Below are positions 8,567-17,419 of a stretch of 32,980 nt of DNA, in pieces. The first letter of the stretch is position 1, and each line of letters opens with the position of its first letter. This DNA is from Planctomycetota bacterium (GTDB taxonomy: Bacteria; Planctomycetota; UBA1135; GCA-002686595), in contig JARGPD010000010.1 in NCBI GenBank assembly GCA_029212845.1, positions 1 through 32,980 on the forward strand, read 5' to 3'. The notes under the pieces are model-generated. The model was not told where the DNA came from, ran no database searches, and was given only the letters and a program-made list of their open reading frames with translations. The translations under genes were made by a program, and so were the position numbers.

Positions 8567-9454
8567 ATGAAGCAGTGGTGGGGTGTTGGGCTCTCCGGCG
8601 TGGTCCTGGTTCTGGTCGCCGCGCTGCTCCTTCGCGCTTGGGCCTCCTCCGGGGGGGCGGTCCCCGCGGAGCACGAGGATGGCTAATGGGTGGCCTTCCT
8701 CGCCCACGAAGATGTCCTCGAAGGCGCAAGCTGGTCCGTCGCCGACAACGACCTCGTGCGCAAGCCCCACCAGACAGAAGGCTATCGCGGCTCGCTGCCG
8801 GTACTGTTCACCTTGGAGGGGGTCGAGTTGCGGGCCACTGGGTTCCTAGCATCCAAGGCGATGGAGCAGCGGGACCTCACAGCTCTCTCCAGGCTGATCG
8901 GCGGATGGAAGGGGGCGAAGGAGCTCTGTCCCATCGGTCTTGCTGTCGAAGCTGACCTCTGGAGCTTCTACTTCATGGGGCCCGCGAGGGCCGAGCCCGC
9001 GATCGAGCTCGTCCTCGGCGAGCTAGCCCAGGACTTCTTCGGGCAAGCGGGGACGGTCCGATCCAGGGAGGACCCCGACTGGTCCTTCCACGTCGAGCGC
9101 CTCGTGCCCAGCCGCGATGAGCAGCTCGCTCTGCTCGTGCAGTGGCAGCTGAGCGAGCTCACGCAGTAGGACTTGAAACCCTCTTCGAGTCGACCCGTCC
9201 GGTTCACCCTGAGGTTCAGCTCGAAGGAGTCCGCCGCGAGCTTCTCCGAGGCGGCCCTGGAGTAAGGCTACACGTAGGTCGGGGAGGGCGTCGGCTCCCT
9301 CACCAGCATGACGTTGAGGACCTGGGTCCAGCTCGAGCGCGAGGGCAGTGGGCAGGCCGATGAGTTGCTCGAGAGGCTCAGGCAGCTCGACGGCTTGGCG
9401 GAGACCTACGGCGGGATTTTCGATGGCCTGGATGCGTGGGGCGACTCCCACTGA
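8567..9454 (+). pseudogene. DUF695/RraB-like protein with N-terminal TM/signal segment, interrupted by four in-frame stops (TAA 8684, TAG 9167, TAA 9263, TAG 9275)
   Basis: Single frame from ATG 8567 (preceded by GAGAGG) to TGA 9452-9454; MKQWWGVGLSGVVLVLVAALLLRAWASSGGAVPAEHEDG*WVAFLAHEDVLEG...DPDWSFHVERLVPSRDEQLALLVQWQLSELTQ*DLKPSSSRPVRFTLRFSSKESAASFSEAALE*GYT*VGEG...LDGLAETYGGIFDGLDAWGDSH*; family call by memory of the RraB C-terminal pattern. Confidence 0.7.
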
Positions 9455-9487
9455 CCGACGTCGGGGTCGCGACCGGGCCAGTCCTGC

Positions 9488-10132
9488 CTAGAGGATGTCC
9501 TCGCGGTACACCGCGCGGCTCTCCTCGGAGGCCTCGCGGCGGATCGCGACGAGGCGCCAGAGGCCCTCGCAGCCGACGGCGGTGATGTACTCGGTGCCGT
9601 CCTGGAAGCGCACGCGGCCGCTGACGAGTCCGATCAGCATCGGGCGGTCGGTGTCGGGGTCGACCCAGAAGACGCCGGCGCCGACCTGGGACTCGTCGCG
9701 CGGGAGCGGGCTCGCCGAGCGGAAGGCCAGGCCGTCGATGCGCGGGTCCTCGGTGGGGTAGAGGTCGATCTCCCAGGCGTCGCGACCCCGGCGGCCGCGG
9801 GCATAGACGTTGTCGTCGGGGCCCGGCCGCAGGAAGGCGATGTCGACCTGGGGCAGGTAGATCTCACCTTGGGCGAGGTACAAGCCGTCGCCGATCGGCT
9901 CGATGATCGAAGCCTCGATGCTGGGACCGTCGCCGTACCAGACGGTCATGTCGACCTCGCCCGAGGTGGCGGTGCTGCCCAGGAACACCACGCCGTGCTC
10001 GGTCGAGACACCGAGCTCGGTGCCGCCGGCGGTGTGGACCGTGACCGTCGGGTCCTGCACGTTGCGCGTGACGACACAGGAGCCGAGCAGGCAGAGGAGT
10101 GGGGCCAGGAGGAGCGAGGAGCGGCGGGTCAT
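9488..10132 (-). CDS. Hypothetical lipoprotein
   Basis: 214 aa; signal peptide with lipobox LLCLLGSC. Confidence 0.75.
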   Translation of the reverse strand: MTRRSSLLLAPLLCLLGSCVVTRNVQDPTVTVHTAGGTELGVSTEHGVVFLGSTATSGEVDMTVWYGDGPSIEASIIEPIGDGLYLAQGEIYLPQVDIAFLRPGPDDNVYARGRRGRDAWEIDLYPTEDPRIDGLAFRSASPLPRDESQVGAGVFWVDPDTDRPMLIGLVSGRVRFQDGTEYITAVGCEGLWRLVAIRREASEESRAVYREDIL

Positions 10133-10220
10133 GGGAGGATTCCGGGATGTGGTGCGGGGCCGGGGGGATGGTATCCCCCCGGCCCGCTTCGGGCAATGGC
10201 TGCCTCGCGTTCAGGGGCGC

Positions 10221-11825
10221 TCAGCCCATGGTCTGGACCCAGGCGTCCTGCAGGTCCTCCCAATCGACGTCCGCGAAGGCCGCGTCCACGGCCTTGTCGA
10301 GGTCGCTGGTGCTGGCGAGGGTGTCCAGATAGGTGTCCAAGATCGTGTCCCAGTCGTCGTTCCAGTCCTTGCAGCTCTTCTTGCCAGTGCGCAGGAAGTA
10401 CACGAAGGACCAGCCCTGGGCGTACAGCTCGCCGCCACCGAAGCCGTACTCGTTGTCTCCGTAGTACTCGCGCTTGCTCCAGCGCACGAGCTTCTCGAGC
10501 GGCACGAACTTGCCGGTCTTGATCATCTCGGCGGCGGTCGCCTTGCGCCAGGCGGCCTCCTTGAGCACGAACTTCTTGTGCTTGTACTGGTAGCCGCTGT
10601 AGAAGTCGCCGGTGCCTTCGTTGTACCAGCTGTGAGGAGCGAGCTTCCCGTAGAAGTAGTAGATGAACTGGTGGAAGGCCTCGTGGTTGAGGACCAGCCA
10701 GGTGTCGCTGCGCGGGCGCGTGTCATAGATCACGAGCTCCTGGTCCCAGGAGGACCAATAGCCGGCCGAGCCGCCGGGGCCGCCGTAGCTGTGGTACTCG
10801 TCGCGGTTGGCGCACACGCGCACGACGCTGGTGCGAGCGAGCTCCATCGGGTCGGCCTCGCCGACGGTCGTGCGACCGAACTCCGGGTCGACAGGGACGT
10901 CCTCGCCGGGCTCGCCGTCCTCGTCGGCGGCCACCCCGCCGCTCTCGGGCGTGCCACTCTTGCGGGCCTTCTCGGGCGGGTAGTCGACCATGTAGACGGC
11001 GCGGATCGCCTCGAGCCGCTCCATCAGCTCCTTCATGAAGCGCTTGTCGTCGTTGTGCGAGACGATGAAGTAGTTCTCGGTCTCGTACAGCTCCCAGCCG
11101 GGGGTGCGGCGCACGTAGTCCTGCAGCTCGCGGCGCTTCTTGGCGCGCACCGGCGAGTCGTCGGCGTGGCTGATGTCGGCGTCGAACTCGGGCTCCTCGA
11201 CCTCGATGACCTTCAGGCTCTTGGCCATCTTGTCGTAGGTCTTCTTGTACTTGGTCTTCCACTTCTTGTCGTCGCCGGGACCGTTGAAGACCACCGCGAC
11301 CTCGCAGTCGGGGTGCAGGCGATAGACCATCGCGTAGGCGCGCATCTTGTACTCGGCGTCGAACCGCGACTCGCCGATGAAGTCGTACTGGGTCGCCTTG
11401 ACCTTGCCGACCTTCGTCTCCTTCTTGCTGTCGACGTACCAGCCGGTCCCAGGCAGCGCCACCTCGGCCCACTCGATGATGCCGTCGATCGGGTCGAAGC
11501 CGCCGAGCTCGATCACGATGTCGCTCTCGTCCTCGACCTCACCGCGGCGATCGAACTTCAGCAGCCAGGCTTCGATCTCGAAGGAGCTCTGGCCGAGCGG
11601 GATCTGCACGGGGTGGGGGTCGTTGTACTTGCCGATCAAAAGGTCCTCGCCGACCTTGGGCGGGATGAAGGACCAGTCCTTCGGCATCTTGATCTTGAAG
11701 CCGAGGTCCGAGTCATCGACGTAGTAGTCACCGACCTTGGGGATCTGGGCTAGGGCCGGGGTGGCGGCAGGTGCGAGCAGGATGGCAAGGGCGAGCAGGC
11801 CAGGGGCGAGGTTCTTCCAAGACAT
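10221..11825 (-). CDS. Secreted HExxH (gluzincin-like) putative metallopeptidase
   Basis: 534 aa; signal peptide MSWKNLAPGLLALAILLAPAATPALAQ; LNHEAFHQFIYYFYGKLAPHSWYNEGTGDFY has HExxH plus downstream Glu. Confidence 0.75.
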   Translation of the reverse strand: MSWKNLAPGLLALAILLAPAATPALAQIPKVGDYYVDDSDLGFKIKMPKDWSFIPPKVGEDLLIGKYNDPHPVQIPLGQSSFEIEAWLLKFDRRGEVEDESDIVIELGGFDPIDGIIEWAEVALPGTGWYVDSKKETKVGKVKATQYDFIGESRFDAEYKMRAYAMVYRLHPDCEVAVVFNGPGDDKKWKTKYKKTYDKMAKSLKVIEVEEPEFDADISHADDSPVRAKKRRELQDYVRRTPGWELYETENYFIVSHNDDKRFMKELMERLEAIRAVYMVDYPPEKARKSGTPESGGVAADEDGEPGEDVPVDPEFGRTTVGEADPMELARTSVVRVCANRDEYHSYGGPGGSAGYWSSWDQELVIYDTRPRSDTWLVLNHEAFHQFIYYFYGKLAPHSWYNEGTGDFYSGYQYKHKKFVLKEAAWRKATAAEMIKTGKFVPLEKLVRWSKREYYGDNEYGFGGGELYAQGWSFVYFLRTGKKSCKDWNDDWDTILDTYLDTLASTSDLDKAVDAAFADVDWEDLQDAWVQTMG

Positions 11826-12021
11826 GGAACGGGTGGGTTGTCAGCTACGGCGAGGACCCCGGTGTGGGGACGGCACCGGGGTGCCGAGGCGAGGGGGAAG
11901 GGGCTGCCCATCGAGTTCGAGGGCAGGGCTTCTCCTTACATCTACGCAAAGGACGTCACCGACTTTCGATCCCTTGGTGAACTTCTACCAAACGAGAAGG
12001 TAACGGGGCCCGTACCGTCTA

Positions 12022-12041
12022 GGCCCATCCCCCCATGGGCC
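12022..12041 (+). other. Stem-loop GGCCCAT-CCCCCC-ATGGGCC
   Basis: Perfect 7-bp inverted repeat with 6-nt C loop, ~22 nt before the next ATG. Confidence 0.4.
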
Positions 12042-12063
12042 CTTTCCAAAATCCGATTCAGTC

Positions 12064-15063
12064 ATGCGCAACGCCCCCTTGCTGCTGTTCGGCGCCATCG
12101 CCCTCGTCCTTGGCGCGCTCTTCTACCTCCTGCTGGGTCCCACAAGTGGGACGGATGCAGCGACCCAGCCCGACCTGGGACCGGCCTTGGTCGAGGAGCA
12201 GGCCGCGTCGGACTCCCGCTCGACGGACCTCTCCGGGGTCTCCGGCGAGCCCCAGGGGGACGAGCGCAAGGCGGTCTCTGCCGACTCGATGAGCCTCGAG
12301 CCCGGGCGGGCCGTTGCTGCGGCAGAGGACGCGGACCTTCCAGGGGTTCGGGGGCGCGTGACCGACGCTGCCGGCAACCCCCTGCCGGGTGCGCGCGTGA
12401 TCGCGGCCGGGCCCGATGGCATGCCGATGGACCTGGACATGGACGCGAACTCGGGCTGGGGCCAGCGCTGGCGGACGGTCACTGGCTCGGATGGAAGCTT
12501 CCACCTGCGGGGGCCCGAGCCGGGCGCCCTGCGACTCGGCGTGCGACTCGCCAACTTCGCGCCGCTCGACGTCGACAACCTGACCCTGCCCGCCGGCGGC
12601 GGGGCGGACTTCGGTGACCTCGCGCTCGAGGAATCGGTCGTGCTCGAGGGCCGCGTGTCGGTCGCTGGCGGCGGGCCCGTGGCGGGGGCCGAGCTCTTCC
12701 GAGAGCCGGTCGACGACGGGGACGGCTTCCGCGTGTTCTTCAACCAGCTGCCCCAGCACCCGGTCGCGGTCACCGACAGCGAGGGTCGCTTTCGCGTCGA
12801 CATGCTGAGCGCGGGGCCTTGGAAGCTGCGCGTCGAGTCCCTCGAGCAGCCCGACCGCTCCTTCGAGGGTCGCACCGAGCGGCCCGGTGAGGTGCGCGCC
12901 GGCCTGCGGTTCGAGCTGAAGCCGGGTGCGGCGATCTCCGGCCAGCTGACAGGCGCACCCGAGGGCGGGCTGGAGGACCTGGTCGTGCGCGCGACGCCCA
13001 AGGGGGGCGGCAACTTCGGGATGAGCCAGTCCTACCGCCAGGGTGAAGTGAACGACGACGGCAGCTTCCGCATCGGCGGCTGCGAGCCCGGCACCAGCTA
13101 CACGCTCCAGGCGCGGCTCGACGAGTCGCGCTCGGCGCGCTGGGGCATGGAGCAGAAGACGCGCACCAAGTCCGTGGACGCGGTTGGTGGCCAGTCGGGC
13201 ATCGTGCTGGCGTGGAGCGGCTCCACCGGCGTCTCGCTCAGCGTCGTGAAGGCCTCGGACGGGCGCCCGCTCGAGGACTTCAGCGTGTCCTACGGTTCTG
13301 GTTACCTGCGTCAGCTCGAGGCCGACGGCGAGCCGGTCGAGCACCATCCCGGTGGCAAGGTGCTGCTGGACGAGCTGCGCATCAATGTTTGGAACTCGGA
13401 GCCCTTCAAGGTGAGCGTGCAGGCCGCCGGCTTCAAGACCCTCGAGCGCGAGTTCGAGCTGGTCGAAGGCGAGGTCCTAGCCGGTGGGCTCTTCCAGCTC
13501 GAGTCGGCTCCCGTCATGACCGTCAAGGTGCTCGATGCCGCTACCCAGCAGCCGATCGAGGGAGCCAGGGTCAGCCTGACCATCGGCAGCAAGGGAGACA
13601 CGGAGCTGACCTTCGCCGGCTGGGGCGCGGTGATGGACGATGAGGCCGGTGCGCGCACGAACCGTGGACGCACCGACGCCGCGGGCATCGCGCTCTTGAC
13701 CTCCTTCCCCGGCGAGGTTGCCCAGCTGGAGGTGCGCCACGAGGACCACACCGACTGGGAGCTCGAGGAGCTGGTCCTGCCCGCCAGCGGGCCCGCCGAA
13801 CAGGAGGTCCTGATGGGGGTCGGCGGAACGGTCGTCGTGCAGGTGCTCGACGCCTTCGGTGCGCCGCTCCCCGGCGCGAACGTCGAGGAGCGCACGCCCC
13901 CCGAGCCCGTCGCCAACACCGGCGGGGACTTCCGTATGGCCTCGGTGATCGGCGGACCCGGCGGAGGTCCGGGCGAGGTCACGGACCAGGACGGCCTGGC
14001 GACCTTCAAGCACCTCGCGCCGGGTCCCCACGAGTTCCGCCTCGCGAAGCAGCAGAGGGGGGGCGTGATGGTCTTCCTATCGGGCGGGGGCGGCGACGAG
14101 GAGCGCTGGGACCCGGTCGAGGTGGTCGAGCGCGGCGAGCACGAGCTGATCCTGAAGGAGCAGCCCCAGGGCGCCCTGGTGGGGCGCGTGCTCGAGTCCG
14201 GGGAGGCGCTCGCGGGCGCGTCGCTCTCCCTCTCCAAGCGCACCCAGGGCCAAGGTCGTGGTGGAATGCGTGGCTACTTCCCCGGCATGGGCGGCAACGG
14301 AGCGACCTGCGATGGCCGGGGCAACTACCGATTCGATGGGGTCGAGCCAGGGGACTACACCCTGACCGTGACCCACGCGAGCCGCGTGATGCCGACGGAG
14401 ATCGACCTGGTGCTGGTCGTGGGCGAGAACACCCAGGACGTGGACCTGCCGGTGGCGATCATCGAGGGGCGTGTGACGCGGCCGGACGGCACGCCGATCG
14501 CTGGCGTGGACGTCAGCGTGCATGCGGCCGGTGGCAGCTCCAGGTCGCGCACGATGAGCTTCTTGGTCATGGACGACGGTGGCTCGGAGTCCGCGGTGGT
14601 GGTCGGTGACGGGGCCGCGGACCCGACCGTGACCGATGCCGACGGGCGCTATCGCTTGCGCGGGGTCCAGACCGGTGTCGAGCTGGTCGTGAAGGCCAAG
14701 CACGACGAGGCCGCGCCGGCCGAGAGCGATCCGCTCGAGCTGGCCGATGGTCAGCTCGAGGGGGGCGTGGACCTGGTGCTCTCGCCCGCAGGCTCGATCG
14801 TGATCGAGGTGGACGGCGTCGACGAGCAGGAGTACATGCTGCTCAGCGTCACACCGATCGCCGAGGACGGGACCGCAGGCGAGCGCCAGACGAACTTCAC
14901 TACGGAGACGACGGGGACCTTTGGTGGGCTCGTGCCCGGTAGCTACCGCGTCCGGATCCAGGTGATGAACCAAGGCTCTGGCTTCGGCGACAACAATGCA
15001 GCCGAGCCCCAGGTCGTCGAGGTGAAGGCCGGGGAGGCCACCCCGGTCTTCTTCGACCTGTAG
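12064..15063 (+). CDS. Large N-terminally anchored protein with multiple carboxypeptidase-regulatory-like (Ig-like) domains
   Basis: 999 aa; N-terminal TM (LLLFGAIALVLGALFYLLLG), repeated VRGRVTDAAGNPLPGARV..., LEGRVSVAGGGPVAGAEL, IEGRVTRPDGTPIAGVDV patterns. Confidence 0.85.
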   Translation: MRNAPLLLFGAIALVLGALFYLLLGPTSGTDAATQPDLGPALVEEQAASDSRSTDLSGVSGEPQGDERKAVSADSMSLEPGRAVAAAEDADLPGVRGRVTDAAGNPLPGARVIAAGPDGMPMDLDMDANSGWGQRWRTVTGSDGSFHLRGPEPGALRLGVRLANFAPLDVDNLTLPAGGGADFGDLALEESVVLEGRVSVAGGGPVAGAELFREPVDDGDGFRVFFNQLPQHPVAVTDSEGRFRVDMLSAGPWKLRVESLEQPDRSFEGRTERPGEVRAGLRFELKPGAAISGQLTGAPEGGLEDLVVRATPKGGGNFGMSQSYRQGEVNDDGSFRIGGCEPGTSYTLQARLDESRSARWGMEQKTRTKSVDAVGGQSGIVLAWSGSTGVSLSVVKASDGRPLEDFSVSYGSGYLRQLEADGEPVEHHPGGKVLLDELRINVWNSEPFKVSVQAAGFKTLEREFELVEGEVLAGGLFQLESAPVMTVKVLDAATQQPIEGARVSLTIGSKGDTELTFAGWGAVMDDEAGARTNRGRTDAAGIALLTSFPGEVAQLEVRHEDHTDWELEELVLPASGPAEQEVLMGVGGTVVVQVLDAFGAPLPGANVEERTPPEPVANTGGDFRMASVIGGPGGGPGEVTDQDGLATFKHLAPGPHEFRLAKQQRGGVMVFLSGGGGDEERWDPVEVVERGEHELILKEQPQGALVGRVLESGEALAGASLSLSKRTQGQGRGGMRGYFPGMGGNGATCDGRGNYRFDGVEPGDYTLTVTHASRVMPTEIDLVLVVGENTQDVDLPVAIIEGRVTRPDGTPIAGVDVSVHAAGGSSRSRTMSFLVMDDGGSESAVVVGDGAADPTVTDADGRYRLRGVQTGVELVVKAKHDEAAPAESDPLELADGQLEGGVDLVLSPAGSIVIEVDGVDEQEYMLLSVTPIAEDGTAGERQTNFTTETTGTFGGLVPGSYRVRIQVMNQGSGFGDNNAAEPQVVEVKAGEATPVFFDL

Positions 15064-15084
15064 GCGCGGTCTTCGAGTCTAGAG

Positions 15085-15116
15085 CTGTGCGCCGGGCCCG
15101 CCACCCCGGCGCACAG
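15085..15116 (+). terminator. Strong stem-loop after the 999-aa gene (12-bp stem, 8-nt loop)
   Basis: ctgtgcgccggg (15085-15096) pairs with cccggcgcacag (15105-15116); no clear U-tract. Confidence 0.6.
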
Positions 15117-15120
15117 TCGC

Positions 15121-15135
15121 TAGAATCTCGCCATG
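15121..15135 (+). promoter_or_regulatory. Putative -10 box TAGAAT 6 nt before ATG (candidate leaderless promoter)
   Basis: cgcTAGAATctcgccATG. Confidence 0.5.
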
Positions 15136-16011
15136 CCGCGCAATCCAACCCAGCCTCCTGATCCGACGCGGCCCTACCAGGCCATCCTGCTCGACCTCGA
15201 CGGGACCCTGATCGGGCCTTCGGGCGCGCCTCATCCGCGCACGAAGGAGGTGCTCCAGCGGCTGATGGCGACCGAGGCCACGGTCATGATCGCCACGGGT
15301 CGCAGCGAGGCCGGCACCCGGGGCGTGCTGGCCGATCTCGGGCTCGAGGCACCGGCGGTCGTCTTCAACGGCGCCGGCGTCTTTTGCCCCAAGCGCGACC
15401 GTCTGATCGAGGAGCGCACCCTCTCCGACCGCACCATCGCGCGCGTGCTGGCCTTCACCGCCGAGCGCCACCTGCCGGTCGTGGTCATGGGCGCCGGGGC
15501 CAAGTGGGCACGCCACCCCCAGAGCGAGATCGAGAGCCGAGCCCTGCGCGGGCTCGAGGACCTGCACCTGGTCGACGAGGGCGAGCTGCCCGTCGAGCGC
15601 TTGATCCGCATCACGGTCTTCTCGGACCAGTACACGCACTCCGGCCTGCTGCAGGCCGAGCTCGACGCCGCCGTCGGCCAGCCGGTCTACTACACGAACT
15701 TCCCCCTCGCGGCCCTCTACGAGCACGTTGGCAGCCCCTACCAGGTCGTCGACGTGCAGCCGCCCTGCCGCGGCAAGGGCGAGGCCCTGCGCTTCCTCGA
15801 GGAGCACCATGGCATCCCGGCCTCGGCCGTCGTCGCGGTGGGGGACGCCACCAACGACATCCCGATGTTCGAAGCGGCCGGCCTCTCGGTGGCCATGCGG
15901 GACGCGATGCCCGAGGCGGCGCGCTTCGCCGACCGCGTGATCGGCGGGGCGGAGACCGACACGATCGCAGAGCTCGTCGAGGAGCTCTTCGCGGGCTACC
16001 TGGTCAGCTGA
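15133..16011 (+). CDS. Cof-type HAD-IIB family hydrolase
   Basis: 292 aa; ILLDLDGTLIG, MIATGRSEAGTRGVL, VAVGDATNDIPMFEAAGLSVAM motifs. Confidence 0.92.
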   Translation: MPRNPTQPPDPTRPYQAILLDLDGTLIGPSGAPHPRTKEVLQRLMATEATVMIATGRSEAGTRGVLADLGLEAPAVVFNGAGVFCPKRDRLIEERTLSDRTIARVLAFTAERHLPVVVMGAGAKWARHPQSEIESRALRGLEDLHLVDEGELPVERLIRITVFSDQYTHSGLLQAELDAAVGQPVYYTNFPLAALYEHVGSPYQVVDVQPPCRGKGEALRFLEEHHGIPASAVVAVGDATNDIPMFEAAGLSVAMRDAMPEAARFADRVIGGAETDTIAELVEELFAGYLVS

Positions 16012-17098
16012 ACCACTTCGGTGCTTCGAGCACCGAGCAGCCCTTGCAGACCTCGGGCAGGTCGCCGGAGAACATGCGCTTGCGCAGGTCCTGGGCGGCC
16101 TCGCCATTCCAGACAGCCTCGAGGCCGTCCTCGATGACGTTGCCGAGGTGCAGCTCGCGCGGGCCACGGCAGCAGGGGAAGGCCGACCCGTCGGGCTCGA
16201 CCTTCAGGTAGCCCATCACGTGGGGGCAGAACCCGAGGTGCGCCTGGTCGAGCTCGAGGTGCATGACCTCGATCACCGTGGCCGAGTTGATGCGCACGGG
16301 CTGCTCGGCGTTGGTGTGCTCGCAGCCGTGGGGCGCGTGCACCTCGATGCGCAGGTTGATGCCGCGCTCCTCGGCGCGGGCGGTCATGGCCGCGAGGGCT
16401 GCACCGACGCCCTCTTCGCCGTGGGCGGCGAAGGCGTCGAGAGCCTCGAAGTTCTCACTGGAGTCGAGCAGCTCGAGCACGGTGATTTCGCGGCCGCCGA
16501 GCTCGTCGGCAACGAAGTCCACGAAGCCCTCGAGGTGCGGCACGACATCGGCGGCTAGCACCATGTGGATCGTGACCGGCAGCCCGACCTCCTTGCAGCG
16601 CTCGATGGCGTAGCGCGCCTTGGGCACGACGTCGTCGAACTTGGCCGGAGCCCGCAGCTTCTCGAAGATGGCCGGGATCTGGGAGTCGATGGAGAAGGTC
16701 AGGTGGTGCAGGTTCGGCAGCAGCTGCTCGAGCACCTCGGGCGTCAACAGCGCCCCGTTGGTGATGATGTCCAGCCAGACCTGGTGCTCGCGGACCTTCG
16801 GGAGGAGCTCCTTGAGGTTGTTGAGCAGCGGCTCGCTGGTGGCGCTCGGCGTGAGCACCGTCGTCAGCTCGAACAGCTCGTCGAAGAGGGGCGCGCGCAG
16901 CTCCTTGGGCGTCGAGACCACGGGCGGATTCTCGACCTGGCTGCACATGATGCAGCGCAGGTTGCAGGCGGTGTTCGTGGAGTACTCGAGGAAGTGGGGC
17001 CGGGACTTCCAGACCAGTCGCTTCTCGGCGAGGTCTTCCGTGAGCGCCACGAAATTGGCGATCTCACGGCGGTACTTGGGCGCGGGGGAGCTGCTCAT
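16004..17098 (-). CDS. Radical SAM/SPASM domain protein
   Basis: 364 aa; CNLRCIMC cluster motif and C-terminal CPHVMGYLKVEPDGSAFPCCRG...CKGC; convergent 8-nt overlap with the HAD gene. Confidence 0.9.
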   Translation of the reverse strand: MSSSPAPKYRREIANFVALTEDLAEKRLVWKSRPHFLEYSTNTACNLRCIMCSQVENPPVVSTPKELRAPLFDELFELTTVLTPSATSEPLLNNLKELLPKVREHQVWLDIITNGALLTPEVLEQLLPNLHHLTFSIDSQIPAIFEKLRAPAKFDDVVPKARYAIERCKEVGLPVTIHMVLAADVVPHLEGFVDFVADELGGREITVLELLDSSENFEALDAFAAHGEEGVGAALAAMTARAEERGINLRIEVHAPHGCEHTNAEQPVRINSATVIEVMHLELDQAHLGFCPHVMGYLKVEPDGSAFPCCRGPRELHLGNVIEDGLEAVWNGEAAQDLRKRMFSGDLPEVCKGCSVLEAPKWFS

Positions 17099-17132
17099 GG
17101 GCTCTTAGATACCATGCCCGAGGGCCAAGGGG

Positions 17133-17417
17133 TCACTCGGTGGCAGCGCAACCGCCGCTTCCGCTGCCGCCCGCGGGCTCGGGACCCGAGCTCTTGCCCG
17201 GGGTGTCCTTAGCCTTGTCGGTCTGGTAGGAGTCGCTGCGGTAGTCCGTGTTGTAGAAACCGCTGCCTTTGAAGATCACGCCACCGCCCATGCCAATCTG
17301 GCGCTGGAGCTTGAGCTTCCCGCACTTGGGGCACTTCTTGCGCGGCTGCTCGCTCATCGAGTGGAAGATCTCGGCGTGGTGCCCGCAGGCCCCGCAGTGG
17401 TAGTCGTAGGTCGGCAT
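17133..17417 (-). CDS. FmdB-family zinc ribbon protein
   Basis: 94 aa; MPTYDYHCGACGHHAEIFHSMSEQPRKKCPKCGKLKLQRQIGMGGGVIFKGSGFYNTDYR. Confidence 0.9.
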   Translation of the reverse strand: MPTYDYHCGACGHHAEIFHSMSEQPRKKCPKCGKLKLQRQIGMGGGVIFKGSGFYNTDYRSDSYQTDKAKDTPGKSSGPEPAGGSGSGGCAATE

Positions 17418-17419
17418 GC

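Noticed and set aside
8567-9454. Genome-wide TAA/TAG reassignment as explanation for the interrupted frame
   Set aside because: Other genes in the window end in TAG (e.g. minus-strand stops at 154 and 914; groEL at 20885), so these codons act as stops here.
9903-11753. 616-aa plus-strand ORF opposite the HExxH protein
   Set aside because: Antisense shadow; the minus-strand product has a signal peptide and metal-binding motif.
11838-12063. Start of the 259-aa ORF (IEFEGRASPYIYAKDVTDF...) as a real gene
   Set aside because: Out of frame with and largely overlapping the clear 999-aa CDS from 12064; the remainder is R/G/A-rich shadow translation.
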